From: Bacteroidales bacterium
GTDB lineage: Bacteria > Bacteroidota > Bacteroidia > Bacteroidales > VadinHA17
NCBI GenBank assembly: GCA_003142255.1
Contig: PLLO01000008.1
Location: 92,748-156,747, forward strand
Reading direction: 5' to 3'
Length of the DNA stretch: 64,000 bases
Under the pieces are notes generated by a model. That model saw only the letters and a list, made by a program, of their open reading frames with translations. It did no database searches and was not told where the DNA came from. This document shows, piece by piece, positions 11,372 to 21,184 of this stretch. Every line of letters begins with the position of its first letter. Position 1 is the first letter of the stretch. The position numbers were made by a program, and so were the translations under genes.

Positions 11372-11602
11372 TTGATGCCTGCAAAAGATCAATGCAGGCC
11401 GGGGAAAACATTTTCAAAACTCAACACAAAACACTTTTACTGTTTTATAACTTGCTGAAAGTACAAAAAGAAACTTCTCTGATTGTAAAAACTTAACAGA
11501 TGTGCCTTCTGAGCTAATAAACCCCCCTTTATATTTAACAAACGCTGTTTTGCCAGGGAATATATAAGTGCTTTCTGTGGGAGAAAACTATGATATTCCT
11601 GT

Positions 11603-12358
11603 CTATTTCTTGCTTAATACCTTCATGAAATGAACTTTGTACTTATCGCCCAGAAAGGCTTTGTTATTTTCTGTCAGAATAATTTCGCCCTGCTTGGTGA
11701 AACTGCTGACATGATGCAGGTTAACGAGAAAAGAGTTGTGAACCCTTATGAATCCGTAATCCATAATCTGATTTTCGAACTGCTTCAGATTCCTTGAACT
11801 GTTAACTTTCCGGTCGCCAGTCAGATAAAAAATTGTACAGTAACCATTTGCCTTGCACATTATTATCTCATTGATCTTCAGTACCTCAAAACCTTTTACG
11901 TTTGATACTACAAGTGTAGGATGGAAAAACACTCCGTCAGACATTCCCTTGAGGATTACTGACAGCTTCTCAGACTGAGTATCACCATTACTTGCTTTTA
12001 TCTTTTCAATAGCATCTTTAAGCTCATCTATCTTGATTGGTTTTAGGAGGTAATCTATCGCATTTACCCTGAATGCTTTAATTGCATATTCCGAATAAGC
12101 CGTTACAAAGATTACCCTGAAATCGATCGCCCCGAACATATTCAGCAAGTCAAAGCCTTTACCGTCAGGCATTTCAATGTCAAGGAATATCAGATCCGGC
12201 TTATGCTTCTGAATTGCTTTAAAAGCTGTTTTTACGGACGAAGCAGTAGCGACAACTTCAACATCGCTGCAAAAATCGGAAATGTAATTCCTCAATGCTT
12301 CCCTCGAGGGCTCTTCATCATCAATTACAATTGCACGGATTGCATTGTTCATAGTCAC
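11603..12358 (-). CDS. LytTR-family response regulator
   Basis: DNA-binding response regulator of 251 residues. The receiver domain (residues ~7-125) has the acidic pair D13-D14, the phospho-acceptor D60 (IFLDIEMPDG) and the conserved Lys in YLLKPIK. The C-terminal ~100 residues form a LytTR domain (SRNLKQFENQI, FIRVHNSFLVNL). The start codon lies 2 bases after the stop of the sensor kinase, so the pair is translationally linked and is taken as cognate. Its targets are unknown. It belongs to the AgrA/AlgR/LytR group, not to the OmpR or NarL groups. Confidence 0.93.
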   Translation of the reverse strand: MTMNNAIRAIVIDDEEPSREALRNYISDFCSDVEVVATASSVKTAFKAIQKHKPDLIFLDIEMPDGKGFDLLNMFGAIDFRVIFVTAYSEYAIKAFRVNAIDYLLKPIKIDELKDAIEKIKASNGDTQSEKLSVILKGMSDGVFFHPTLVVSNVKGFEVLKINEIIMCKANGYCTIFYLTGDRKVNSSRNLKQFENQIMDYGFIRVHNSFLVNLHHVSSFTKQGEIILTENNKAFLGDKYKVHFMKVLSKK

Positions 12359-12360
12359 TT

Positions 12361-15300
12361 TTAAGATTTAATTACCGGTATATCGACTTCCACTCTTGTC
12401 CCGGGTTCAGACCTGCCTGGGTACAAATCATTGATTTCAAGCTTATAATTGGTTTTCCTGAGTTTACTTGTTATCTGCAGCCTTTCAGCCACAATACTGA
12501 TTCCTCTTGACTTGTGATTATCATTAATATCCCTCCTGTTTGCTGAAAACACCCTTCCGACTCCGTCATCTTCAATTATGCATTTAAGTCCATCGTCTGA
12601 TGAAGGGATGAAACTGATCCTGATAAACCCTTTCCTGTTTTCGAGGGCTCGCACTCCATGCCATATCGCATTTTCAATAAAAGGCTGAACAATACCGGGA
12701 CAAACTTGTGTTTCTGTCATACCTGCAACTTCTTCGGTCTCGATCTTGTAATCAAATTTATCTCCAAACCGCAGATGTTCAATTCTCAGGTAATCCTCGA
12801 TTGAGCTTATTTCGTTTTCAAATGGTATGAAGTTATTGCCCATATTGGCAAGAATAGACCTGATGAGTCGTGAGAAATCGGCAATATACCTGTTGGCAGA
12901 TAACCTGTCGTTATTTGAAATAAAGTAATTAATTGAATTGAGGGAATTAAAGATAAAATGCGGGTTCATTTGTCCGCGAAGCGATTGCAACTTTAGTTCA
13001 TACTGCTTCTGCCTCTCTTTTTGCTTGACATTGTGGATGTAGAATATTATTGAAAAGGCAAGGCCTGCGACCAGCAGCATGGCAACCATTATGATGAAGA
13101 ACCAGGTCTCGTAAAATTTAGGTGTTATTCGTATTACAATGTTTCTCGATACAGACCATTCACCGTTTGAATCAGTTCCTTCAATCATCAGATGGTACCA
13201 TCCCGGTTCAAGGTTCGAGTAGTTTATATTTCGGTTGTGCGCTCCTGTTTCAATCCATGTCTTGTTAATCTCTGCCAGCCTGTACCTGAAAATGGTTTTA
13301 TCGGAGTTGATAAAGTCAGTCGACGTGAAAGTAAAATAAAAATTATCCTCGCCAATCAGCAATTTAACTGTGTCTGACTCTTCAACAGGCTTTGGAAGAT
13401 GCCGTGGCAAGCCTGAAACTTCCAGCCCGGTGATCAGTATCCGCTGAATATGCGATGGTGTTTCTGTAATGGAAATACTGTCGGGGAAGAACCTTACAAA
13501 GCCTCCCATACCCCCGAAAAAGAATTCACCCTGACTGCTCATGAATTTTGCACACGAATTGAATTCTGATATGGCAAGTCCGTCATTTAGCCCAAAACTT
13601 CTTATCTTACCGGTAAATGGATTGATCCTCGATATACCGCTATTTGTCGATACCCAGATATTGCCATATTTGTCCCTAAGCAGATTGTATGTAGTATTAT
13701 TTGACAGACCCTCTGAGGTTGTATAATATTTGCAGGCTCCTGATTTTATATTGTAGCAGCAGACACCTTCACCCAGAAGCGCGAGCCAAAGTTCCCCGTC
13801 ATCGCCGGGAATTATGTCTTCAACGTTGCATGGAGCAACTGTTAAATTAATAACAGATCCTTCATGTGTCAGGGTGTCATACCTCAAAAGCCTGCTTCCT
13901 GCCATAACTCCCCAGAGAATCCCGTCTTTACCGAGATACATCTTAAATATTCCATAGCTGTTCCCGGATCGCCATAATACCTCCGTCTTTCCTGTAGATG
14001 GTGAAAAAAGCGACAGGTCATAAGTACCAATGAAAAGATTATTATTCTTATCAGGCAAAATGGTCCTGGTTGTACTGACATCCGGAAAATAGTTTATAAA
14101 TCTGCCGGTGCTATAGTCATAGAACTGAAGTAACTTAGCAATGTAACCGATCCATACTCCATTTTCGACCGGGATCATTGATCGGATATGCATTGCCAGT
14201 TTAAATAATGCCGGAGAGAGCTTATCAACAGCCGTCTGCTTCCCATCAGCCCCGAATTTCAAAATATGATCATATCCCCTTAATCCAGTCATGATATTCT
14301 CATCTTTATCCATAATAACTGAATAAACAGCTGGTGCAGCAGAGTCCTGGTCGGTTATCAGATGATTTCTGAATATTTCAGGGGTAAATACAAGATGCTT
14401 CAAACCCTGCGCTACACCGCTGCTGGTTGTGCTTGAAAACCAAAACGACGACTGGTCATCGGGGAGAATAGCCCCGGGCATCCTGGTTACATAGTAGGGA
14501 ATATGATTAAGCTTTCCTTTGCTGGTGTTGAAAATATATATGCCATCATCCCTCCAGCCCCAGCAGAAGAATGGCTTTCCCGTAAACTCACCTGCGGGTA
14601 TCCTTCCCCTGTCTTCTCTAAAGGCTCCGGCTTTCTCATCCATCCTGTAGAGGCCTGTATTTGAGAAAATCCATTTTGAGCCTGTCTGCGAACAATAAAA
14701 CTCATCCCAGTTTACATAGTCAAAGTCGATCAATCTCTCAGATTGAAGCATCTTACGGGGATATTCATGGTCAAGGGACAGAGTGTTATCATCAGCCTTA
14801 ATGAACTTCAGAACTTTTAATCCAACTAACCATATTTCAGAATCGCCAACCTGGCACACTGAACGATACCGGCCGTCAAAGGTGAAAGGATTACCTTCTT
14901 TGTCAGTCAGCCTGTATATTTTACTCTCATGCTTTTTTTCGTCCCACCTGATCAGCTGATGCTTGTTAATAATCCACAGGTTACCGTTGGAATCAGTATT
15001 CATGAAAACCACCTGCTCAACTGAGACAGTGTCTATTTTTTTCATGACTGAGAAATTGTCACTTGCCCTGTTATATTTAACTACCTGCATCCAGTCGGTA
15101 AGAACCCAGAGGTTATTATACTTGTCGAGACATAATTCGTAAATTGAAAAGAAAGGCAATGAAGTTGAGTCGTTTGTTTTGTGAAAATAATTTTTAAACT
15201 CATGTCCGTCGAATCTGCTCAACCCGTCCCATGTTCCTATCCATAGGAATCCAGAGCTGTCCCTGACCATTGCCCTCACGTTGTTGTGTGCAAGGCCATC

Positions 15301-15435
15301 ACTGGTCATATATGATTTTAGATTGAAGTTTTGTGCCGAAAGTAAAGCATGAGGCATAAGATAAACGAACAACAGGGCGATCAGCCTGAATCCCTTTATC
15401 GTTTTCGGCCATATATAACGAAAACCTGTTATCAA
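12361..15435 (-). CDS. Propeller-type sensor histidine kinase (LytS-like kinase domain)
   Basis: Membrane sensor kinase of 1024 residues. After a signal peptide ending LLSAQ come many 'regulator propeller' repeats of the type DSSGFLWIGTWDGLSRFDG, forming a large periplasmic sensor (residues ~40-680). A Y_Y_Y-type Ig-like domain follows (~690-765), then one membrane helix (IIMVAMLLVAGLAFSIIFY). The kinase is of the His_kinase/LytS kind: QMNPHFIFNSLNSINYF holds the phospho-histidine near residue 826, and a HATPase part has NAIWHG and EDDGVGR. The domain order resembles the hybrid sensors of Bacteroidota PULs, but the regulator is a separate LytTR protein directly downstream. The ligand is unknown. 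Confidence 0.92.
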   Translation of the reverse strand: MITGFRYIWPKTIKGFRLIALLFVYLMPHALLSAQNFNLKSYMTSDGLAHNNVRAMVRDSSGFLWIGTWDGLSRFDGHEFKNYFHKTNDSTSLPFFSIYELCLDKYNNLWVLTDWMQVVKYNRASDNFSVMKKIDTVSVEQVVFMNTDSNGNLWIINKHQLIRWDEKKHESKIYRLTDKEGNPFTFDGRYRSVCQVGDSEIWLVGLKVLKFIKADDNTLSLDHEYPRKMLQSERLIDFDYVNWDEFYCSQTGSKWIFSNTGLYRMDEKAGAFREDRGRIPAGEFTGKPFFCWGWRDDGIYIFNTSKGKLNHIPYYVTRMPGAILPDDQSSFWFSSTTSSGVAQGLKHLVFTPEIFRNHLITDQDSAAPAVYSVIMDKDENIMTGLRGYDHILKFGADGKQTAVDKLSPALFKLAMHIRSMIPVENGVWIGYIAKLLQFYDYSTGRFINYFPDVSTTRTILPDKNNNLFIGTYDLSLFSPSTGKTEVLWRSGNSYGIFKMYLGKDGILWGVMAGSRLLRYDTLTHEGSVINLTVAPCNVEDIIPGDDGELWLALLGEGVCCYNIKSGACKYYTTSEGLSNNTTYNLLRDKYGNIWVSTNSGISRINPFTGKIRSFGLNDGLAISEFNSCAKFMSSQGEFFFGGMGGFVRFFPDSISITETPSHIQRILITGLEVSGLPRHLPKPVEESDTVKLLIGEDNFYFTFTSTDFINSDKTIFRYRLAEINKTWIETGAHNRNINYSNLEPGWYHLMIEGTDSNGEWSVSRNIVIRITPKFYETWFFIIMVAMLLVAGLAFSIIFYIHNVKQKERQKQYELKLQSLRGQMNPHFIFNSLNSINYFISNNDRLSANRYIADFSRLIRSILANMGNNFIPFENEISSIEDYLRIEHLRFGDKFDYKIETEEVAGMTETQVCPGIVQPFIENAIWHGVRALENRKGFIRISFIPSSDDGLKCIIEDDGVGRVFSANRRDINDNHKSRGISIVAERLQITSKLRKTNYKLEINDLYPGRSEPGTRVEVDIPVIKS

Positions 15436-15576
15436 TTCGGAAAAGAAAGTTAATTTTGATTTTGTCCAAGACTAAAGGAATAAAAAATAATCCAATTCTG
15501 CTAATGTTCACTTATGGCATATAGCATGTTAGGAATGATTTATTCTGAGCAATAGTCTGAAAAGTGAAGCTGGTAA

Positions 15577-17598
15577 ATGGATTTTAAACTTGTATCGGAT
15601 TTTGTTCCCACGGGAGATCAGCCTGAGGCAATAAAACAACTTGTTAATGGCCTCCGTAAAGGGGTCCCGTTCCAGACACTGCTTGGTGTGACAGGATCAG
15701 GTAAAACGTTTACGATCGCGAACGTAATTGAACAGTTGCAGCGTCCCGTGCTTGTCCTTAGTCATAACAAGACGCTTGCTGCCCAGCTTTATGGCGAATT
15801 CAGACAGTTCTTCCCTGAGAACTGTGTTGAATATTTTGTCTCTTATTATGATTATTACCAGCCTGAAGCCTACCTTCCTGTATCAGACATCTATATAGAA
15901 AAAGATCTCTCAATCAATGAAGACCTGGAAAAACTCAGGTTAAGCACGACATCTTCATTATTGTCGGGACGGAAGGATGTTATAGTAGTCTCTTCTGTTT
16001 CATGTCTCTACGGCATCGGAAATCCCGAAGATTTCCATTCCAACGCAGTTCAGCTAAAGACCGGTCAGAATATAGGGAGAAACCCCTTTCTTCGCAAGCT
16101 GGTGGACTCTCTCTATTCCAGGAATGAGATGGAATTCAAACACGGTACCTTCAGGGTAAGGGGAGACACGGTCGATATATTCCCTGCTTATGCTGATATT
16201 GCAATCAGGGTTATATTTTTAGGCGACCAGGTTGAAGAAATACAGACATTTGATCCCCTTACAGGAAACAGTATAGATACTCTCAGTGAATATATCATCT
16301 ACCCGGCCAATATTTTTGTAACAACCCGCGACAGGATAAACCAGGCAATAAGCCAGATTCAGGATGATATGGTTTTACAGGTTACTCATTTCAACGATAT
16401 CGGGAAAAAAGAGGAAGCAAAAAGGCTTCAGCAAAGGGTATCCTACGATCTTGAAATGATAAAGGAACTTGGATACTGCAGCGGGATCGAAAACTATTCG
16501 CGTTATTTCGACGGACGGAAATCGGGAACAAGGCCATTCTGCCTTCTTGATTATTTTCCAAAAGATTTTCTCACAATCATTGACGAGAGCCACGTCAGCA
16601 TTCCGCAGATACGAGGTATGTCCGGAGGAGATCATTCACGAAAGCAGACACTTGTTGAATATGGTTTTCGTCTTCCGGCAGCACTTGATAACAGGCCTAT
16701 GCGAATTGAAGAATTTGAATCTCTTACCGGCCAGACTATTTTTATGAGCGCCACACCTGCCGACTATGAGCTTGAGAAAAGCGAGGGAGTCTTTGTCGAC
16801 CAGGTAATCAGACCGACAGGATTGCTTGATCCTCCGATTGAGGTAAGACCAAGCCTCAACCAGATCGACAATCTGATGGATGAAATAAGGGAAAGAGCCA
16901 GGAAAGGGGAGAGAACTCTTGTAACTACAATAACCAAGCGAATGGCTGAGGAGCTTGCAGCTTATCTTTTAAAGTATGAGATCCGGTGCACGTATATCCA
17001 TTCCGATATTGATACAATTGAACGGATCGAGATCATGGAAGGATTGAGAACCGGAGAATTTGATGTTCTGGTTGGCGTAAACCTTCTCAGGGAGGGACTC
17101 GACCTGCCGGAGGTTTCCCTGGTCGCAATACTTGATGCTGATAAGGAGGGTTTCCTGAGATCATCGAGATCACTCACTCAGACTGCAGGGAGAGCTGCGC
17201 GTAATCTGAATGGCAAGGTAATCATGTATGCTGACACAGTTACCAGAAGCATGAAGATGACAATAGACGAGACCAACAGGAGAAGAGAGAAGCAGCTGAA
17301 GTACAATGAAGCTATGGGCATAACGCCGGCTCAGATAGTAAGAAAAACAGGATCTGCCCTGATGGGTCTCACAAGCAAAGGCATTGCGGTTAAGGCGTAC
17401 GTGGAGCCTGATCGTCCCGATATAGCCGCTGATCCGGTTATTAAATACATGAACCGGCAGGCCCTTGGAAAGGCAATCGAGAAAACAAAGAAAAGCATGG
17501 AGAAGGCTGCATCAGAACTTGACTTCTTTGAAGCTGCAAGGTTCAGGGATGAAATGGCTGATCTTCAGAAGCTGCTGAAAAATAAAATGAAGGACTAG
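15577..17598 (+). CDS. uvrB: Excinuclease ABC subunit B
   Basis: DNA-damage recognition helicase of nucleotide excision repair, working with UvrA and UvrC. The 673-residue protein has Walker A GVTGSGKT (residues 37-44) and the beta-hairpin region YYDYYQPEAYLP near 92-103. It also has the helicase block IIDESHVSIPQ, the LLREGLDLPEVSLV and QTAGRAARN motifs, and a C-terminal UVR coiled coil (EKAASELDFFEAARFRDEM). Length is normal. It is transcribed divergently from the sensor kinase and converges on the methyltransferase gene. Confidence 0.98.
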   Translation: MDFKLVSDFVPTGDQPEAIKQLVNGLRKGVPFQTLLGVTGSGKTFTIANVIEQLQRPVLVLSHNKTLAAQLYGEFRQFFPENCVEYFVSYYDYYQPEAYLPVSDIYIEKDLSINEDLEKLRLSTTSSLLSGRKDVIVVSSVSCLYGIGNPEDFHSNAVQLKTGQNIGRNPFLRKLVDSLYSRNEMEFKHGTFRVRGDTVDIFPAYADIAIRVIFLGDQVEEIQTFDPLTGNSIDTLSEYIIYPANIFVTTRDRINQAISQIQDDMVLQVTHFNDIGKKEEAKRLQQRVSYDLEMIKELGYCSGIENYSRYFDGRKSGTRPFCLLDYFPKDFLTIIDESHVSIPQIRGMSGGDHSRKQTLVEYGFRLPAALDNRPMRIEEFESLTGQTIFMSATPADYELEKSEGVFVDQVIRPTGLLDPPIEVRPSLNQIDNLMDEIRERARKGERTLVTTITKRMAEELAAYLLKYEIRCTYIHSDIDTIERIEIMEGLRTGEFDVLVGVNLLREGLDLPEVSLVAILDADKEGFLRSSRSLTQTAGRAARNLNGKVIMYADTVTRSMKMTIDETNRRREKQLKYNEAMGITPAQIVRKTGSALMGLTSKGIAVKAYVEPDRPDIAADPVIKYMNRQALGKAIEKTKKSMEKAASELDFFEAARFRDEMADLQKLLKNKMKD

Positions 17599-17612
17599 TC
17601 AGGCAGCGTGAA

Positions 17613-18449
17613 TCAGGGTTGCATTTTTTTGGCTTCCCAGTCGCTTAAATTGCCTTCTGTAGTTCGTGTGCCAATCATCTTTTCCCCATTAACCTGGCCG
17701 GTATATAGATGTTTATCAATCCTGAAAGTAATACTGCTGCCATTAACCTTTCCCTCTGAAACCGGGAATGTAATACCATGTGAGGTCAGCCAGCCGTGAA
17801 CTACCTGGTACGATTGCTTCAGAGTCAGAATATCATTTCCGATCTTCCATTCACCACTTGCTTTCGCCGGAACAATCCACAAATATGCCGTATTCCATCC
17901 ATTGGGATTTTCTTCAGTAATTATCTCCTTATCAGGAATCCAGTCGCCCATGGCAAATGTGTTGGAAACAACCCTTGTCCCTGGTTTAAGGTCAAGTAAC
18001 TTTGGCCTGAGCTTTTTATTTATATCAGGCAGGAGGAACAGGATTATCACAGTTGCTTTTGATAAGTCGCATTTGAAAAGATCACCCTCAATGAATTCCG
18101 TTTTGCTGCTTACCCCATCCTTTTCAGCATTCCTGACAGAGAGTTCCACCAGGTCGTGATTGTACTCAATTCCGAGAGCATGTGCCCCAAGCTTTGCCGC
18201 CGAAATGACCACCCTTCCATCGCCTGATCCAAGATCAAAGACATAATCGTCGGGAGTGACTTTCGCCATGGAAAACATAACGGAAATCAATTCCGGAGGT
18301 GAGGGTACCCATACAACATCTTTGCCTTTCTGCCCGACTTCAGGAATAAAGCCGTTATTATGACCAACTTGCTGTGCGCTCAGAATTCCGTTAAGGAGCA
18401 GCAGAATCGTGAGCGGAAATGTAAGTCTGAAGCAGAATTTTGTTTTCAT
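17613..18449 (-). CDS. Exported class I SAM-dependent methyltransferase-like protein
   Basis: 278 residues. The Rossmann motif of SAM-dependent methyltransferases is intact (VFDLGSGDGRVVISAAKLG, residues ~70-88; then GIEYN). The fold continues through VSNTFAMGDW. A beta-rich C-terminal domain follows from about residue 190. The N-terminus (FRLTFPLTILLLLNGILSAQQ) is a clear signal peptide, so the protein should sit outside the cytoplasm, where SAM is not expected. The substrate is unknown. A non-methyltransferase role, or an undetected internal start, cannot be excluded. It lies 51 bases downstream of the FAD oxidoreductase on the same strand. Confidence 0.8.
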   Translation of the reverse strand: MKTKFCFRLTFPLTILLLLNGILSAQQVGHNNGFIPEVGQKGKDVVWVPSPPELISVMFSMAKVTPDDYVFDLGSGDGRVVISAAKLGAHALGIEYNHDLVELSVRNAEKDGVSSKTEFIEGDLFKCDLSKATVIILFLLPDINKKLRPKLLDLKPGTRVVSNTFAMGDWIPDKEIITEENPNGWNTAYLWIVPAKASGEWKIGNDILTLKQSYQVVHGWLTSHGITFPVSEGKVNGSSITFRIDKHLYTGQVNGEKMIGTRTTEGNLSDWEAKKMQP

Positions 18450-18500
18450 TTTTTCCGGATCCGATAGTTTCAGTTCAGTGGTTCTGATAAGGTTCTGTTT

Positions 18501-19616
18501 CTAATATTTAATAAGCCTGTATACATAATTTGCTATTGACAGGCATGATGTCATCCCTGGCGATTCCATGCCTATGAGGTTTATAAATCCAGGGTTTCCC
18601 CTGGAGCTCTCTTCCATTATATAAAAATCGTGTATCGGCTCTCCCTTCTTCTGTGTTTTCGGTCTTATGCCTGCCATTTCAGGAATGATATCGTCGTATT
18701 CAAGAAAAGGCAGGAATTTTTTTGCTGACTTCCAGAATGTCTCCTGCTTGGACGGATCGACACGATAATCGTAAACGTTTGATTCAAGATAAGTTACATC
18801 AGGTCCTAGTTTTACACCTCCACCCATATCGATTGTAACGTGTATCCCTATTCCTTCCATATTAGTGTGAGGAACCGGATAAACAAGCCGGCTTATAAGC
18901 CTGTTTTTCGGGGGCTTGACCCTGAAGTACTCCCCTTTGCAAAAACTTATTTTGAGTTTTTCATCATTCATTCCCGCCATCTCTGAGATCTTATCGGAAG
19001 TAAGCCCTGCTGAATTAATCACGAGGGATGACGTAAAACTGTAATTTTTCTTGTCGGTATCGAGGAGAGTGATCTCATAGCCTCCATCAATTTTTTTGAT
19101 GCCCGTTACTTCGCTGCCATATACGATCTGACCTCTCTGGTTCAGGATGTTAATCTCGAGCCTTTTCATCAGCGAATGGGTATCAACTATTCCAGTGGTA
19201 GGGGAGAAGAGTGCTTTAAGTGCAAAAATGTTCGGTTCAAGAGCAGCGATCTGATCCTGTTCCATTATTTCAAGGTCGACGCCGTTAAGGGCAGAATTAT
19301 TTTTAATTCCCTCGATTACAGCAACTTCTTCGCGGGAGGTTGCAACAATCAGCTTTCCGCAGTTATTTACCGGGATTTCATATTTCCGGCAATAATCGTA
19401 CAGCAGGCTCTTGCCCTCCAAGCATAACTGTGCTTTAAGGCTTCCCTTGGGGTAATATATTCCTGCATGGATTACTTCGCTGTTGCGGCTGCTGGTCTCC
19501 TGTCCGAATGTCGGATGTTTTTCGATTACGAAAACATTATTGTTGCTGCCTGATATTTTTTCTGCGATTGCAAGTCCGATAACGCCTGCACCAATGATAG
19601 TTATTTCCGCATCCAT
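18501..19616 (-). CDS. FAD-dependent oxidoreductase, L-2-hydroxyglutarate dehydrogenase (LhgO)-like
   Basis: Flavoprotein of 371 residues of the DAO/GlpD fold. The FAD-binding motif GAGVIGLAIAE is at the N-terminus. SSRNSEVIHAGIYYP (residues ~45-60) is characteristic of L-2-hydroxyglutarate oxidases. The C-terminus has PEMAGIRPK and GMESPGMTSCLSIANYV, which binds the flavin. The start at 19616 (MDAEITIIGAG) is chosen because it sits directly before the Rossmann strand; an in-frame Met 25 codons earlier would add a poorly structured extension. The likely reaction is oxidation of L-2-hydroxyglutarate to 2-oxoglutarate, but related hydroxy acids are possible. Confidence 0.8.
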   Translation of the reverse strand: MDAEITIIGAGVIGLAIAEKISGSNNNVFVIEKHPTFGQETSSRNSEVIHAGIYYPKGSLKAQLCLEGKSLLYDYCRKYEIPVNNCGKLIVATSREEVAVIEGIKNNSALNGVDLEIMEQDQIAALEPNIFALKALFSPTTGIVDTHSLMKRLEINILNQRGQIVYGSEVTGIKKIDGGYEITLLDTDKKNYSFTSSLVINSAGLTSDKISEMAGMNDEKLKISFCKGEYFRVKPPKNRLISRLVYPVPHTNMEGIGIHVTIDMGGGVKLGPDVTYLESNVYDYRVDPSKQETFWKSAKKFLPFLEYDDIIPEMAGIRPKTQKKGEPIHDFYIMEESSRGNPGFINLIGMESPGMTSCLSIANYVYRLIKY

Positions 19617-19734
19617 CTGTAAACTTCTTTCTGAATTTCGTTCCTTATCATGAACACGGCATAAAAATAATCTTAATAGTTTATCAGGCAATAATCTTTT
19701 TAATTATTGCACACTATATTCCATTGACTCCCGG

Positions 19735-19778
19735 CTTTTGCCTTTTTACTTTTGCCTTTTGCCTTTCGCCTTTTTACT
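19735..19778. repeat. Short tandem GCCTTTT-type repeat
   Basis: A run of imperfect units (GCTTTTGCCTTTTTACTTTTGCC, TTTTGCCTTTCGCC, TTTTTACTTC) lies after the stop of the small membrane protein. It is low-complexity, about 7 bases per unit, with no coding sense. On the minus strand it is A- and G-rich. Confidence 0.6.
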
Positions 19779-19977
19779 TCTTATTGCATTCGCATCTGTT
19801 CATTACTATGAACAGAGCAATTGTGATCAGGAAGAAGCTATTAGCCACAGTAAAATAATTTACAACATGACTGATACCGAACAGACCACTCCCTGTCAGA
19901 AGTGAAATCGCTGCAAGAAGAATAATCAGAATACCTGCTCCAAGGGAACACCACCCAATCAAGTTTAATGCTTTCAT
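19774..19977 (-). CDS. Small two-helix membrane protein
   Basis: 67 residues. Two hydrophobic segments are visible (IGWCSLGAGILIILLAAISLL and VANSFFLITIALFIVMN). They are separated by a short glycine-containing loop and followed by a charged, cysteine-containing tail (RCECNKK). No family is recognised. The ATG at 19977 is the only good start and A-rich sequence precedes it. It lies between the FAD oxidoreductase and the caspase cluster without obvious linkage to either. Confidence 0.6.
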   Translation of the reverse strand: MKALNLIGWCSLGAGILIILLAAISLLTGSGLFGISHVVNYFTVANSFFLITIALFIVMNRCECNKK

Positions 19978-20277
19978 GGCTTTGGTTGTTAGTTAATAAC
20001 TGAAAACCATCCTTTTACCAAAGGTAATAATTCGACTGATACAAATCAATAGGTTCGAAAAGGCATAGTCATATAGTCATTTCTATTGATACTATTTAAT
20101 CCAAAAATAAAATTCTAACCGGTTGAACATGTTGATGTTTTTGTACAGATAATAAATGTTTAATTTATTGGCTTTTGTACAAAACAATTATAACTTTACA
20201 TTAATGACCTAAAACTCAGAACAGTATTTCGTGGTAATATTTCCTAAGGCGCAGTTTGCTAATCAAAATTGTCTTTC
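19978..20277. other. Intergenic region before the caspase cluster
   Basis: About 300 bases, A+T rich, without a supportable gene. Near its right part TTATTGG (20165-20171) is followed 20 bases on by TAACTTTA (20191-20198). This is one base off the TAnnTTTG -7 element and could be the promoter of the downstream three-gene cluster. No RNA gene or long hairpin was seen. Confidence 0.4.
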
Positions 20278-21108
20278 ATGAAAAGAATTATCATTTCCCT
20301 TCTCCTCCTTTTCGGATTGCTCCCTTTTATTCAAAGCCAGACCGTCGACAGTATTAAAGTTGAACAGGCAGGAGATCTGATCAAGATCCATTACAAGATC
20401 CTGAATTCAAATCCAAACCAGGTTTTCAGAGTTACTGTTTTATGTTCAATTAACGGAGGATTGCAATCCGTAATTAAAAGTCTTTCTGGCGATTTTGGCG
20501 ACAATGTCGTGGGAGGAAGATCCGAATATATGGTTCTGTGGGACGTACTTAAAGATGTGGATGAAGTCAAATCGGTTGATTTTTCAGTGAAAGCTGAACT
20601 GATCAGGGATAACACTAATCTGAATTTAAAAGAGGCCAAGAAAGATAAAGTCCATAAAAAAAACTTCAACATTATGGCATCAGCTCAACTACCGGGACCC
20701 GGTTTCGGCATTCGGACTGGTTATATGGGTAATTTCGGATTTTCGGTCCAATATATAGTTGGAAAAGCTGTATTAATACCGAATAGTGGTTACACTAGTA
20801 GACCCAACTTAAAGCACATAACTCTTGATCTCACCAAGAGAATTATCAACAAAGAATCTTTTCAGATGCACATGATGATCGGAATGGGAGTTGGTCAAGC
20901 AATTATCAAAGAGGTGTATTCGGGTTATACAGATTATAAAATCAAATATGAGCCTATAGGTGAACTTGGTTTTGCATGCTGCTTGCGTAAATCTACCTTC
21001 GCGTTAACATATTCACACATTTTTTTCGCTTTAGGAGAAGATACACAGACTGAGTCCGCATTAAGTAAACTTAATTTTTTAGCTCTCAGTTTTGGATTAA
21101 GATTTTGA
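20278..21108 (+). CDS. Secreted protein, N-terminal beta domain plus small barrel (paralogue 1)
   Basis: 276 residues from the ATG at 20278 (a TTG three codons upstream is less likely). The signal peptide MKRIIISLLLLFGLLPFIQSQ is nearly identical to that of the next gene. Residues ~22-115 form a domain shared with the next protein (TVDSIKVEQAG, KIHYKILNS, LWDVLKDVDEVKSVDFSV). The C-terminal half is strand-rich, with GYMGNFGFSVQYIVGKA and a final LALSFGLRF, and looks like a small outer-membrane barrel. Function is unknown. It heads a probable operon with its paralogue and a secreted caspase-fold protease. Confidence 0.75.
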   Translation: MKRIIISLLLLFGLLPFIQSQTVDSIKVEQAGDLIKIHYKILNSNPNQVFRVTVLCSINGGLQSVIKSLSGDFGDNVVGGRSEYMVLWDVLKDVDEVKSVDFSVKAELIRDNTNLNLKEAKKDKVHKKNFNIMASAQLPGPGFGIRTGYMGNFGFSVQYIVGKAVLIPNSGYTSRPNLKHITLDLTKRIINKESFQMHMMIGMGVGQAIIKEVYSGYTDYKIKYEPIGELGFACCLRKSTFALTYSHIFFALGEDTQTESALSKLNFLALSFGLRF

Positions 21109-21184
21109 AATATGACTCCAATAAATTATAATATTTTTATCCGATATGAATTCAGGAAATAAAATATTCTATAATAAAATATTC

